NCBI RefSeq assembly: GCF_001854805.1
Contig: NZ_MBLO01000266.1
Location: forward strand, 292-64,291
Direction of reading: 5' to 3'
Length of the DNA: 64,000 bases
Source of the DNA: Pseudofrankia coriaricola
GTDB lineage: Bacteria; Actinomycetota; Actinomycetes; Frankiales; Frankiaceae
The notes under the pieces are model-generated. The model searched no databases, was not told the DNA's origin, and saw nothing but the letters and a program-made list of their open reading frames with translations. The position numbers were made by a program, and so were the translations under genes. This document shows positions 52,934 to 61,813 of the stretch, piece after piece. The stretch's first letter is position 1. Each line of letters starts with the position of its first letter.

Positions 52934-53902
52934 CTACGTCCGCACGGCCCGGGCGAAGGCGGCAACGCGGTCCCAGAGCACCTCGCGGGTGCGGGCGAAG
53001 TTGTGCATGTGGCACATCCGCGGCACGACGCACACCGAGACGTCACGGGAGCCTCGGTACGCGGTGGGCTCCGCCCACGGGTCGGGCACCACGTCGATGT
53101 CGCCGCAAGCGATCAGGACCGGCACGTCGATGGCGGCCGCATCGTCGGCGACCACGCCGGGCGCCATCATCGAGGCCGCGGCTGCCGGCCTGGCCGCGGA
53201 GCGCCAGCGTGGCAGGGCATCAGCCGGCGAGCCGAGGTCGGCCTCGACGAGCTCCGCTTCTTCGTCGGCGGCGTGGAAGCAGTAGCGGATGAGCGCGAGG
53301 TTCTGGGCCACGGCGCCGAGGGCCCGTTCGGCGAACTCTCGGAGGTCAGCGCCGCGGGGCGGGGCGGGGACCGTCAACCGGCTGCCGTCGGGCGCCGGGA
53401 AGTTCGAGCCGATGCCGCTCCAACCGAGGAACCCGACGGCGTCGAAGGTGCGGTGACGGGCCTGCTGCACGGTGAGGAGACATCCCCCCATCGATTGCCC
53501 CAAACCGATCACCCGTTCGACCGCGACGGGCGGTACGCCGTCGGCCAGCGTGCCGTTCCGCAGACGGTCGACGACGCTCGATGCCGTGGCGTCGTCTGCC
53601 GCGGCGAGGCGCTCGAAGGTCAGGTCGAAGGGGTCGCAAGCCGTGCTGTCACCCGCGCCGAGATGGTCACAGGCGACGAACGCGAAGCCTTGCGCTGCGT
53701 GGTACTCGGCCTCGCTGTAGCCGGGCAGGAGATCGATGTCGTAGTATCCGCGGCTGTAACCCCCACCGGGGTAGGCGACGAGGACGGTCAGCGGCCCGTC
53801 GACACGCTCGGGCAGCCACACCGTGGCTGCGGTCCGCAGCGCCCCATCGAGGTCGACGCGGGCGCTGACGTCGACGATCACCTCGTACGACCGGGCGGCC
53901 AT
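52934..53902 (-). CDS. Alpha/beta hydrolase
   Basis: 322 residues. The nucleophile is Ser137 in VIGLGQSMGGCLLTVQQ, the oxyanion loop YPGGGYSRGYYD and the acid Asp in VLIACGDIDVVPDPW. The His is in PRMCHMHNFARTR. The size and cap resemble larger esterase/haloperoxidase-like hydrolases. It is translationally coupled to the preceding BKACE gene (TGATG). A role in releasing an acid from a cleavage product is plausible. Confidence 0.83.
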   Translation of the reverse strand: MAARSYEVIVDVSARVDLDGALRTAATVWLPERVDGPLTVLVAYPGGGYSRGYYDIDLLPGYSEAEYHAAQGFAFVACDHLGAGDSTACDPFDLTFERLAAADDATASSVVDRLRNGTLADGVPPVAVERVIGLGQSMGGCLLTVQQARHRTFDAVGFLGWSGIGSNFPAPDGSRLTVPAPPRGADLREFAERALGAVAQNLALIRYCFHAADEEAELVEADLGSPADALPRWRSAARPAAAASMMAPGVVADDAAAIDVPVLIACGDIDVVPDPWAEPTAYRGSRDVSVCVVPRMCHMHNFARTREVLWDRVAAFARAVRT

Positions 53903-54786
53903 CAGTGCATGTCCAGCAGCTCGCGGACCTCAGCGGCGGTGGCGACCTCGCGTCCCATGTTTTTGGCCATCTCGACCACACGGGTAACTAGCTCGGCGTT
54001 GGTCGGGAAGCCTAACTCCGGGTACGGGTAGTCGGCCACGCCGATGACGACGTGACCGCCCGCCTCGATTGCCCCCGCCAGCACCGGAAACGCGTTGCAG
54101 CCGATCACGCTGACGAGCCAGTGCCAGTCCGCCCCGGGCGGGAAGAAGTCGAGCAGCGAGTACAGGCCCTTGATCGTCGCCGGGTGTCCCAGCCCTCGGA
54201 ACCTGTCGGCGTACACCGGCAGTTCGGCCAGCAACGGCTGCTCGTACACACCCATCTCGAGGAACGCCTCGGTCAGGCGCAGGGCGGCGACGTTCCACAG
54301 CATTGGCACGGGCTTCACGCCGACCGCTCGCACCTGCTGGCAGATGTCGATGAGCGCTCCCGTCGTGTTCGAGTACACCCGGTCCAGGCTGCCGAACTCC
54401 TTCCGCTCCACGTCGTAGAGATCGACGTTGCATGTGAGCATGTCGATCGGGACGCAGTCCGGCCTGGTCGCCGGGTCCTTCGCCAGCTGGACGATGTGGC
54501 CGACCCGCCCCGTGCTCTGGATGATGTCCGCACCGAGCGTCGGGAACGTGATGAGGTCGCTCTCCTCCCTGATTCGCCGTACCACCTCGCCGTAGCGCTC
54601 CACCGCGATTGACGGCGCTCCGGTCGCTGGCTCCGTGGCGTGAAAGTGCACGATCGACGCCCCCGCCCGCCAGCACTCGAGCGCCGTCTCGGCGATCTCC
54701 TCGGGCCCGTACGGCACGTGCGGGCTCTTGTCCCGGGTCTGGTACTCGTTGGCCCGCACTTCGATGATCAGCTTCTGCTTCGCCAC
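53902..54786 (-). CDS. BKACE (beta-keto acid cleavage enzyme, DUF849)
   Basis: 294 residues from the GTG at 54786 (AGGGG six bases upstream); a TTG two codons earlier is possible. The Zn-binding HxH is His47/His49 in SIVHFHATEPATGA, and other family segments are NTTGALIDICQQVRAVGVKP and LPVYADRFRGLGHP. The family converts a beta-keto acid plus acetyl-CoA into acetoacetate plus a new CoA ester. It lies 63 bp from a TGTATACA operator and heads a minus-strand pair with the hydrolase. Confidence 0.88.
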   Translation of the reverse strand: MAKQKLIIEVRANEYQTRDKSPHVPYGPEEIAETALECWRAGASIVHFHATEPATGAPSIAVERYGEVVRRIREESDLITFPTLGADIIQSTGRVGHIVQLAKDPATRPDCVPIDMLTCNVDLYDVERKEFGSLDRVYSNTTGALIDICQQVRAVGVKPVPMLWNVAALRLTEAFLEMGVYEQPLLAELPVYADRFRGLGHPATIKGLYSLLDFFPPGADWHWLVSVIGCNAFPVLAGAIEAGGHVVIGVADYPYPELGFPTNAELVTRVVEMAKNMGREVATAAEVRELLDMH

Positions 54787-54849
54787 ACCCAACCCCTATG
54801 CTCGGACTCGGCACGGCCGGCCGTCGCGTCGCCCCGACCGGTCGCTTAG

Positions 54850-54859
54850 TTGTATACAC
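54850..54859. promoter_or_regulatory. TTGTATACAC operator
   Basis: Exact TGTATACA at 54851-54858. It lies between the BKACE start (minus, about 65 bp) and the ATG of the DUF35-thiolase relic (plus, 6 bp). Confidence 0.62.
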
Positions 54860-54864
54860 CGGAG

Positions 54865-55170
54865 ATGACCGGCCCCGTCGTCCGTCCGGCGCCCACCGTC
54901 GACGAGCTCAGCCGGGCCTTCTGGACCGGTGGGGGCCACCGGCCAGCTCCTCATCACGTCCCGCGCCGGCCGCGGACGGCTGTCATTGAGGGTGAACTGC
55001 CGCTCAACGCGTCGGGCGGGCAACTCTCCGAGGGTCGCTACGTAGGCTTCGGCCACCTTCACGAGGTGTGCCAGCAGCTTCGCTTCTGGGCCGGCGACCG
55101 CCAGATGCCCAGCGCGAGGTCGGCTAGGTCAGCGGCGGGGGTGGCCCGCTCGCCCAGGCATTCCTGCTGA
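54865..55170 (+). pseudogene. DUF35 OB-fold protein and thiolase fragments fused by deletion
   Basis: The ATG at 54865 opens VRPAPTVDELSRAFWTGG, the start of a DUF35 (Zn-ribbon/OB-fold) protein; a shifted frame continues ATGQLLITSRAGRG. From about 54985 the reading frame gives GELPLNASGGQLSEGRYVGF and GHLHEVCQQLRFWAGDRQ, the end of a thiolase-like acetyltransferase. DUF35 and thiolase genes are normal operon neighbours, so a deletion joined the two. The result cannot be functional as either. Confidence 0.75.
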
Positions 55171-55246
55171 CCAACGCACCTCACTAATGCCGCCGGCGAA
55201 CCTTATGTCGGGGGACGTGCGCCTCAGCGGCGCCGCCTCTCGGTCT

Positions 55247-55966
55247 TCAATTCCGCCGGGTGGGTGTCGATGGCTCCCGATAGCGGGTGTCGACGACGCG
55301 CCGCCATCCGAAGGCGACGTAGGCGCCATCGATGTTCGCCAAAACGGCAGCAGTAGCCCGACTCGGATCGCGGGCAGCGATCGCGTCGACGATCTCGTGC
55401 AGGGTCTTGCGGCGCTCCTGTCGTTTGTCCTCGGCGCTCTTGGCGATGGCATCGATGGACGTTGCCCACTCGATCTTCCACCGGACGGTTCGCATGAGGG
55501 CGATCAACGTCTCGTTCCCCGACGCCACGGCGAGCTGCTCCGCGAAGCGACCCTTGAACCTGCGAGCGTCGTCGTATCGCCCCTCCTGGCTAGCCCCCTC
55601 GGCTTCGTCGAGGATCTGCTTCAAGAGGGCGAGATTTTCGGGGGAGCACCGAATGGCGGCCTGGGCCGCTGCCAACGGCTCGAGGGCTGCCCGCGCGTCG
55701 AGCAGGTCATGGGCCGCCTGGGAATCGAGCTTGGCGACGAACGTGCCGCCGTAGCGCTCGGACCGGACGAATCCCTCGGCGGCCAGTTCTCTGATGGCCT
55801 CTCGTACCGGAATGCGCGAGACCCCGAACTCCGCGCCCAGCCATTCTTCGGCGAGCCGTCGGCCAGGCTCGAGCTCGCCGCTGATGATCCGGTTCCGCAC
55901 GGCTCGGACGAGGTCCTGCACGTTGCTGCGTGTCCCAGCGCCGTTGCCGCGAGGCGGCGGTGTCAT
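55247..55966 (-). CDS. GntR-family regulator, FCD subfamily; candidate master regulator
   Basis: 239 residues from the ATG at 55966; the longer frame upstream is not coding. The winged helix at about 15-80 has DLVRAVRNRIISGELEPGRR and FGVSRIPVREAIRELAAEGF. The FCD domain has LLDARAALEPLAAAQAAIRC and HEIVDAIAARDPSRATAAVL. It is flanked by TGTATACA sites at 54850 and 56273, and a paralogue's C-terminus lies beside the 9219 pair. Control of the dispersed TGTATACA regulon, with release by a pathway acid, is the best inference. Confidence 0.9.
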   Translation of the reverse strand: MTPPPRGNGAGTRSNVQDLVRAVRNRIISGELEPGRRLAEEWLGAEFGVSRIPVREAIRELAAEGFVRSERYGGTFVAKLDSQAAHDLLDARAALEPLAAAQAAIRCSPENLALLKQILDEAEGASQEGRYDDARRFKGRFAEQLAVASGNETLIALMRTVRWKIEWATSIDAIAKSAEDKRQERRKTLHEIVDAIAARDPSRATAAVLANIDGAYVAFGWRRVVDTRYREPSTPTRRN

Positions 55967-56081
55967 GTCGTGGTCCTGCTCTCTGGAGGTCGTTGTTCGA
56001 GGAGCTCGAAACGCAGGCCGTTCAGGACGTGGCAGCTGAACGTCTTCGGCATCTCCCCGGTCGGCACCGACCCCGACGATC

Positions 56082-56174
56082 TCAGTCGGGCATCGCCCCG
56101 CCAGCCGCCAGCAGTTTGTGGGCGTGCTCCAGATTCGGCACGACGATGCCGACATGGTCGAGGTCCGGATCGAT
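56082..56174 (-). pseudogene. VOC protein fragment
   Basis: Thirty codons read DPDLDHVGIVVPNLEHAHKL and end LAAGGAMPD at a stop. They match the first beta-alpha unit of a VOC domain and nothing else of it remains. Confidence 0.5.
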
Positions 56175-56272
56175 CACCAGGGATTCGTCCGCCGGACCTG
56201 AGCCGAGATGACCATGTCCACCACGAAACCGTTCCCCCTTCCGAACCGGACGGCCTATGCTCCTGCGGGTGA

Positions 56273-56282
56273 GTGTATACAC
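56273..56282. promoter_or_regulatory. GTGTATACAC operator
   Basis: A perfect 10-bp palindrome inside GGGTGAGTGTATACACCC, 40 bp upstream of the TauD ATG. It has the same position relative to its gene as the site at 40655. Confidence 0.65.
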
Positions 56283-56322
56283 CCGTGGGGCCTGGCTGCA
56301 GCCGGGTCGCGGAGGAGGCGAG

Positions 56323-57153
56323 ATGGCGACAACGACGATCGATGTGGAGCCGGTCACACCCGCGGTGGGCGCCCTGATCGGCGGTGTCGATCTGCGCGAG
56401 CCGCTCGCACCCGACGCGGTCCAGGCGATTCGCCAAGCGTTGCTCGACCACGGCGTCGTGTTCTTCCGCGGGCAGGACCTGACCCGCGAACAGATGCGCG
56501 CGTTCGTCGTGAACTTCGGCACGCCCATCCCCGAGCCGCTCGGTGGCGACAGGACGATGGACCCGATCGGCGAAGGGAACATGCAGGCCACCAAGCGCGG
56601 CACGGCGGTGTGGCACAGCGACACCACCTACGTCGAGCATCCGCCCGGGCTCACGGCGCTTCGGGCAATCAGCGTGCCGCCCACGGGCGGGGACACCTGC
56701 TGGGGAAGCATGCACGCCGCCTACGACGCTCTGTCGGCACCGCTGCGCGAGTTGCTCGACGGCCTCACTGCCGTGCACTCCGTCGAGCCGGTCATTGCGC
56801 GCATGGGTCTCGCCGCGATGGTGCGGGCCGAACGGTCGCCCGACAACGCCTTCGAGTTCACCCATCCCGTCGTCAGGGTGCATCCTGACACCGGGCGCAC
56901 GGCCCTCTTCGTGAACGAGGGGTGGACTACCCGGATCGTCGAGCTCAGCCTGGCCGAGAGCGCAGCGATCCTGGCGCTGCTGTTCGAGCACGTGAAGTCG
57001 CCGGACTTCACGATGCGCTGGCACTGGACGGACAACGCCTTGGCGCTCTGGGATAACCGTTCCGTGCAGCACTACGCCGTGCCCGACTACGACGCGGCAA
57101 GGGTCATGCAGCGCGTGGTGCTCGCCGGCGAACGCCCCGTCGGTCCTCGCTGA
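56323..57153 (+). CDS. TauD/TfdA-family Fe(II)/2-oxoglutarate dioxygenase (copy 2)
   Basis: 276 residues from the ATG at 56323 (GGAGGAGG upstream). The iron ligands are His98, Asp100 (VWHSDTTY) and His250 (VQHYAVPDY); the 2-oxoglutarate Arg follows in ARVMQRVVL. It is more typical than copy 1 (GVVFFRGQDLT, HPPGLTALRAISVPPTGGDT). It hydroxylates an unknown acid or sulfonate. Downstream is only an SDR relic on the other strand, so it is monocistronic. Confidence 0.92.
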   Translation: MATTTIDVEPVTPAVGALIGGVDLREPLAPDAVQAIRQALLDHGVVFFRGQDLTREQMRAFVVNFGTPIPEPLGGDRTMDPIGEGNMQATKRGTAVWHSDTTYVEHPPGLTALRAISVPPTGGDTCWGSMHAAYDALSAPLRELLDGLTAVHSVEPVIARMGLAAMVRAERSPDNAFEFTHPVVRVHPDTGRTALFVNEGWTTRIVELSLAESAAILALLFEHVKSPDFTMRWHWTDNALALWDNRSVQHYAVPDYDAARVMQRVVLAGERPVGPR

Positions 57154-57186
57154 CAGCGCTCCCGCACCGAGCCCGCGGGCATCACG

Positions 57187-57360
57187 GTATGGCGCCGCCG
57201 TTGACGCCGTAGGTCTGGCCGATGATGAACGAGGCCTCTTCGGAGACGAGCTACCTGTAGGGCAGCGGCGATGTCGTCACCGGTGCCCTGCAGGCCGACG
57301 GGGACGCGGCTGGCGCCGGCGTCGCCGGTCGGTTCACCCCAGCGCGCGATGCCCTGGCAA
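57187..57360 (-). pseudogene. SDR C-terminal fragment, paralogue of 6521-7264
   Basis: The minus strand reads GEPTGDAGASRVPVGLQGTG then DDIAAALQ and, after a frameshift, EEASFIIGQTYGVNGGAIP. The intact SDR at 6521-7264 has GDPTGDGGASRIPVGRLGTG and ITGQLFGVNGGAIP at the same place. The catalytic part is absent. Confidence 0.75.
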
Positions 57361-57373
57361 CAGATCGCCGGGC

Positions 57374-58390
57374 TTAGCTGGGTGCAGCTGTACCTCCGAC
57401 GCTGAACGCCCCCAGTGCCAGTTCTGTTGCCGTCTTCGTGGCCAGCTCGGGAGGCTCGCCGCAGACCAGGACGGGGACGTCGCGTACGACGTCGATCCTT
57501 GCGGTCGCCGTCCCGGTACCGGTCGGCCCGTGCCAGGCCAGCTCCACGGTCGCCGATCGCCCGCCGGCCGCGATCTCGGTGCGTGCTGAAGTCAGGGCGT
57601 GGTCCAGCCAGGCCCAGCCGAACCGTTCGAACAGCTCCCGTTCGGCAACCTGCCCCCAGGAGTCCAGTGCGGTGTTGCCGCGATAGTGGCCACCCAGCGG
57701 TGGCCTCCCGTACCGGCGCACGATCGCATCGAGGGCTTCGGCGTCGAGGAAGCCCCAGGCCCGGCCGTCCGGCAGCGTGAACCCGGTCGGGGCGAAGCGG
57801 TGGCCGCCGGTGTGGCTGCACCGGCGAACGCGCACGCCAGTCCAGACCGCGGCCACGTCCAGCGCCAGCCGGGTCCCCAGGCGGGCGCAGCAGCGGTCCC
57901 GCGCACCGTGCCCGCACAGCAGCACCTCGGCGGGGGCGACCCGCCGCCCGGTATCCGCCCACGGCGCCTCGATCAGGCGGGCGACCGAGTCGGCGAGGTT
58001 CCCGGAGGCCACGACGTGGTCGGTGCCCACCAAGCGGCTGGAGTCCACCCGGCGCCAGATCGTCACGCGTACGCCGTGTCCGGCGCCTGGTCCCGGCTGA
58101 TCACTGGCAATCGCGGCGTCCGCGGGGAAAGTGGGGACGGCCACCTCGCCGACCGGGCCGCCGGGGTCCAGGTCCGGTCTGACCGCGAGCAGCCTGGTGC
58201 GGCGAAGGCCACGTCGCTGGAGGTCGGCGAAGGCCGGTATCTCAATGACGTCCTTGGGCCAGGGCGGTGGTACCTCGATGAGGACGAGCGTGTCACAGGT
58301 AAGTGCGGACCCGACCGGGTCGACGTTCTGCGCGCGTGTCCACGGTGCGCAGCGGTAGGACAGCGCCGGGAACGTGGAACTGACATTCAT
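57374..58390 (-). CDS. Sucrase/ferredoxin-like (Suc/Fer, Apd1-like) protein
   Basis: 338 residues from the ATG at 58390, preferred for GGAAGG upstream and because the family begins with a Cys-bearing segment (ALSYRCAPWTRA); a longer frame starts at 58486. The thioredoxin-like ferredoxin core has LLCGHGARDRCCARLG and RRCSHTGGHRFAPTGFTLPD. The HxGGH and C-rich motifs are those that bind a [2Fe-2S] cluster in Apd1-type proteins. It could pass electrons to the oxygenases. A relic of a paralogue is at 10142-10237. Confidence 0.8.
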   Translation of the reverse strand: MNVSSTFPALSYRCAPWTRAQNVDPVGSALTCDTLVLIEVPPPWPKDVIEIPAFADLQRRGLRRTRLLAVRPDLDPGGPVGEVAVPTFPADAAIASDQPGPGAGHGVRVTIWRRVDSSRLVGTDHVVASGNLADSVARLIEAPWADTGRRVAPAEVLLCGHGARDRCCARLGTRLALDVAAVWTGVRVRRCSHTGGHRFAPTGFTLPDGRAWGFLDAEALDAIVRRYGRPPLGGHYRGNTALDSWGQVAERELFERFGWAWLDHALTSARTEIAAGGRSATVELAWHGPTGTGTATARIDVVRDVPVLVCGEPPELATKTATELALGAFSVGGTAAPS

Positions 58391-58574
58391 AGCGGCACCT
58401 TCCGTTGTCCTCGATCTCTTCTCGAGGCGCTCCAGACCAGGCGATCCAGCGACGCCAGGTGTCGCATCGACGAGCACGTCGCTCATGGCCTGGCCGACGC
58501 CCGTGTCGGATCGCTCGGTAGCCGATCCCTGCTTCGTCGCGCAGGTGGAGGTAGCGGGTGCCTCGCGACGTGGG

Positions 58575-59801
58575 TCAGCGGGGGCGGATAGCCTGCCGGA
58601 ACGGCCGGTTCTTGTCAGTCGAAGGTTCTCGGGGGAGACCGAGGATGCGCTCGCCGATGCCGTTCTTCATCACCTCGGTCGTGCCGCCCGCCACCGAGGC
58701 GGTGCGTCCCCTGAGGTAGTCGAAGACAGCGCGGCTGGCCGTCTCGTCACCGGTGCGCCAGGCCATGACCCCCTCGCCGCGTAAGATCAGTTCGATCTCC
58801 CGGCGGCGTTGCACGGTCTCGGCGCCGAACATCTTGGCCATCGTGCCGGCGGCGGGGTGGGCGTTCGGATCCTCGGCCACCCGCGTGGCGAGCAGACCGG
58901 ACACAACATTCCCGACGACGGCTTCCGCGACGAGCTGGCGGACGGCAGGATCGCCGCCTCGGCCGGTGGCGTTGACGAGGTTGATGAGGTCGCGCGCCGG
59001 ATCAGCCTCACCGCCTCGTTCTGCCTGAAAGACGGGCCCAGTACGCCCGGCGCCGGAGGTCATCGCGCGCGAGTGGTCGAACATCGACGTGGCGACTTTC
59101 CAGCCACCCCTGTCCTCACCGAGCAGCGCGTCGGCCGGAACGGTCACGTTGTCGAGGAAGACCTGGCAGAACTCGTCGTCGCCGGTGAGCTGCTTCAGTG
59201 GCAGCACCGTGATGCCCGGTGCGTTCAGTGGCACGATGAACGTGGCCAGGCCGGAGTGCTTCGCGACGTCCCAGTCGCTGCGCGCGAGGACTACGGCGTA
59301 GTCGGACCATTGGGCGTACGAGCTCCAGACCTTTTCGCCGTTGAGTATCCAGGTGCCGCCGTCGCGTTCGGCGCGGGTGCGAAGTGCGGCGAGGTCGGAC
59401 CCGGCGCCTGGTTCGGAGAGGAGCTGTACCCAGAGTGCCTGGCCGCGCAACATCTCTGAGAGATAGTGCTGCTTCTGCTGTTCCGTGCCGTAGTCGAGCA
59501 GCGTCATCCCGAGGATGGCGAGAGTGATCTGGAAGCCGACCGAGGGCAGCTCGTAGGGGCCGGCTTCTTCGTTGAACACGGTCTGGTGGGCCGGCGTGAG
59601 GCCCTGGCCGCCGTACCGTTCGGGCCAGGTGATGCCCGCGAATCCGGCGGCATGCTGAAGTATCTGGAAACGTCGCGTCTCGGCCCAGTACTCGGGCTGG
59701 TCCTCGGTGCGGGTGAAGTGGTGTGGTGCGTGTTCGGCGAGCCAGGCGCGGGCACGGGCGCGGAAGTGGTCGAGGTCGGTGTCGTTCGGGTCGACGGGCA
59801 T
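58575..59801 (-). CDS. Acyl-CoA dehydrogenase, large subunit type
   Basis: 408 residues from the ATG at 59801. It begins MPVDPNDTDLDHFRARARAW and has GFAGITWPERYGGQGLTPAH, LSEPGAGSDLAALRTRAERD, WILNGEKVWSSYAQWSDYAV and the late ASVAGGTTEVMKNGIGERIL. This is a full FAD acyl-CoA dehydrogenase of the heteromeric type. Its partner subunit directly upstream (59801-60091) has a large deletion, so it would need another partner, such as 30718-31854. It is part of a minus-strand operon with the CoA synthetase. Confidence 0.92.
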   Translation of the reverse strand: MPVDPNDTDLDHFRARARAWLAEHAPHHFTRTEDQPEYWAETRRFQILQHAAGFAGITWPERYGGQGLTPAHQTVFNEEAGPYELPSVGFQITLAILGMTLLDYGTEQQKQHYLSEMLRGQALWVQLLSEPGAGSDLAALRTRAERDGGTWILNGEKVWSSYAQWSDYAVVLARSDWDVAKHSGLATFIVPLNAPGITVLPLKQLTGDDEFCQVFLDNVTVPADALLGEDRGGWKVATSMFDHSRAMTSGAGRTGPVFQAERGGEADPARDLINLVNATGRGGDPAVRQLVAEAVVGNVVSGLLATRVAEDPNAHPAAGTMAKMFGAETVQRRREIELILRGEGVMAWRTGDETASRAVFDYLRGRTASVAGGTTEVMKNGIGERILGLPREPSTDKNRPFRQAIRPR

Positions 59802-60091
59802 CAGGCTGCCACCCCCACGACGTCGCCGAGCCGGTCGCTGTGCCACTCGGGCGTGCCGTAAGGCATCCGGTTGGACTGGACGCGGCGTAGAAACAGGTGT
59901 GAGTCGTCTTCCCATACCCACCGTTTGACCGCGGAGACCAGGTAGCCGTCCTTGTGCGGTGTCGCGGTTGTGCGGACAGCGCTCTCGTCCCAGCAGCCGG
60001 GTCCATCGGCGATCGCCAAGGTAGCGACGGTGGACCCGCTGGTCAGCTGGGGGAGCAGGGCCTGTCGCTCGGGGGTGATGGCGTTGTCCAT
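59801..60091 (-). pseudogene. Acyl-CoA dehydrogenase small subunit with in-frame internal deletion
   Basis: The 96-codon frame reads ADGPGCWDESAVRTTATPHK and YLVSAVKRWV, then jumps directly to WEDDSHLFLRRVQSNRMPYG. The intact relative at 30718-31854 has about 170 more residues between KRWV and WEDDSHLF. The N-terminal domain is also missing. Start, stop and couplings (ATGA to 58575-59801) are intact, so a small protein could still be made. Confidence 0.82.
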
Positions 60092-60093
60092 GG

Positions 60094-61710
60094 TCAGGCG
60101 TGACCTCTCCGTTCGCCACGGCGCTGGTCGAGCATCTGTGTGATCGCGCGCCGGTTGGGTTTACCGCTAGACAGGTAGGGGATCTCGTTCTGACCGAGCA
60201 GCTCGATCATGGTGGGTACCTTGTACGAGGACAGCGCCCGACGGCATGCGGTGAGCAACTCGACGAAATCGATGGTGTGCCCGTTCTCCGGGACGACGCC
60301 GGCGACGACCTCCTCGCCGTACTTCTCGTGGGGTACGCCGGCCACGAACGAGATACGGACGCCCGGCTGGCCGTTGAGGACGACCTCGACCTCGGCCGGT
60401 GCCACGTTGGCCCCCCTGGTTTTGATCATATCTTTAATTCGGGCGGAGAAGAAGTACCGATCGTGTTCCATGTAACCGAGGTCCCCGGTGGCATAGAACC
60501 CGTCGGGGGTGAACACCTCCTCACGTTCGCGTTTGTACAGGCCCTGCATGAGACCGTAGCCCCGGACGTGGAACTCGCCAATTTGACCGTCCGCCACCTG
60601 GGCACCGGTCTCGGGATTGACGATCCGGCACTCCATGCCGGTGACATTGCTCCACGGGCCGAACGTCTCGGTCATGCCGATTCCGGTCGCCATATGGCCC
60701 CGGCTGCTAGGGCCGCCCTGCCACGGGCGCATGGGCAACTCACGGATGGTCGGGATCACGCTGGCGACGTCGGCGTCCCCGAACAGTGACCGCATCGCCT
60801 GCGGGCTGCCCAGGATGCTCGATGCCCGTTCACGCTCGCCGAGTTCGAGTGCGGCCGCGGCGTTCAGCCGCTCGAGCGTCAGGATCGCCGCGCCGCTGTG
60901 CAGGGCGGAAAGCACCTCCTGCACGCCACCGATCCAGAAGAACGGCATCAGGCTGAGGACCCGCCCAGGGAATATCGCGTTCAACGCGGCGTTGGCCCGC
61001 GGAGAGGTTTTACGGACCACCGCGCCCTGGGAATGCACGACCGCCTTCGGATCGGCCGCGGTACCCGACGTGAAAACCACCACGGCGGGATCCGCCGGCG
61101 CCACCTCGTCCTCGACCGTGCCGAGCAGCGCGTCATCGATCCCGTCTACCACCTCGCCGGCGCCATCGGCCGACACGTCGAATCGTCCCGCCCACACCCG
61201 GGAACTACCACCCAGCAACCAGACAGCCCGCAGATACGGCGCCACTGGAATCCGCAGGCGACCAGCATCCGCTGAATCAAGCCCAGGCAGCGTTTCCTCC
61301 AGGAAATCCTCATGGTCCTTTCCGAGGATCGTCGGCGCGGAGAGCAGGAGCGAAACATCACCAATACGCATCGCCGTACGCAGCTCCACCGGCCGGTAGA
61401 TCGTGCTGAACGGCATGGCCATTGCCCCGACCCGGGTGACAGCGGCGAACGCCACCACCCACTCTGGGCCCGACGGGAGATGAATCCCTACCCGACTACC
61501 CTTACCCACACCCGCGGCCAGAAGATGCTTCGCCAGTCGGCGTGACGCCCCTTCGAGCTGACGGAAAGACAATCGCCGGTCAGGTAACACCACATAGTCA
61601 CCGTCACCGAACAACGACGCCGCGCGCCGGACGATCAGCGGGATCGTCGGCCGACAGGGCTGCTCGGGTGAGGTCATTACCGCCGGCCCTTCAGGTCCGC
61701 TCTCTGCCAT
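60094..61710 (-). CDS. Acyl-CoA synthetase (ANL superfamily)
   Basis: 538 residues; the ATG at 61710 is used here, with 61677 as an alternative. The phosphate loop VVVFTSGTAADPKAVVHSQG has Ala-Ala-Asp where Thr-Gly-x is usual. The A5 region is TGIGMTETFGPWSN, A7 ATGDLGYMEHDRYFFSARIK, the hinge DMIKTRGANVAPAEVE and the A10 Lys lies in LSSGKPNRR. It activates an acid for the dehydrogenase genes directly downstream. It starts two bases before the truncated dehydrogenase, so one operon. Confidence 0.9.
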   Translation of the reverse strand: MAESGPEGPAVMTSPEQPCRPTIPLIVRRAASLFGDGDYVVLPDRRLSFRQLEGASRRLAKHLLAAGVGKGSRVGIHLPSGPEWVVAFAAVTRVGAMAMPFSTIYRPVELRTAMRIGDVSLLLSAPTILGKDHEDFLEETLPGLDSADAGRLRIPVAPYLRAVWLLGGSSRVWAGRFDVSADGAGEVVDGIDDALLGTVEDEVAPADPAVVVFTSGTAADPKAVVHSQGAVVRKTSPRANAALNAIFPGRVLSLMPFFWIGGVQEVLSALHSGAAILTLERLNAAAALELGERERASSILGSPQAMRSLFGDADVASVIPTIRELPMRPWQGGPSSRGHMATGIGMTETFGPWSNVTGMECRIVNPETGAQVADGQIGEFHVRGYGLMQGLYKREREEVFTPDGFYATGDLGYMEHDRYFFSARIKDMIKTRGANVAPAEVEVVLNGQPGVRISFVAGVPHEKYGEEVVAGVVPENGHTIDFVELLTACRRALSSYKVPTMIELLGQNEIPYLSSGKPNRRAITQMLDQRRGERRGHA

Positions 61711-61813
61711 TCATCCAAGTCCTTTGTGATCTGGGCGCGCCGCCGCTGGTGCCGTCGAGCGCGTGAAGCCGGGCCCATCGATGACGTCAGGCTCACGGAG
61801 AGGCGGGGCCAGC

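Noticed and set aside
55187-56272. Plus-strand frame of 361 codons
   Set aside because: Antisense to the GntR gene; its translation lacks any domain.
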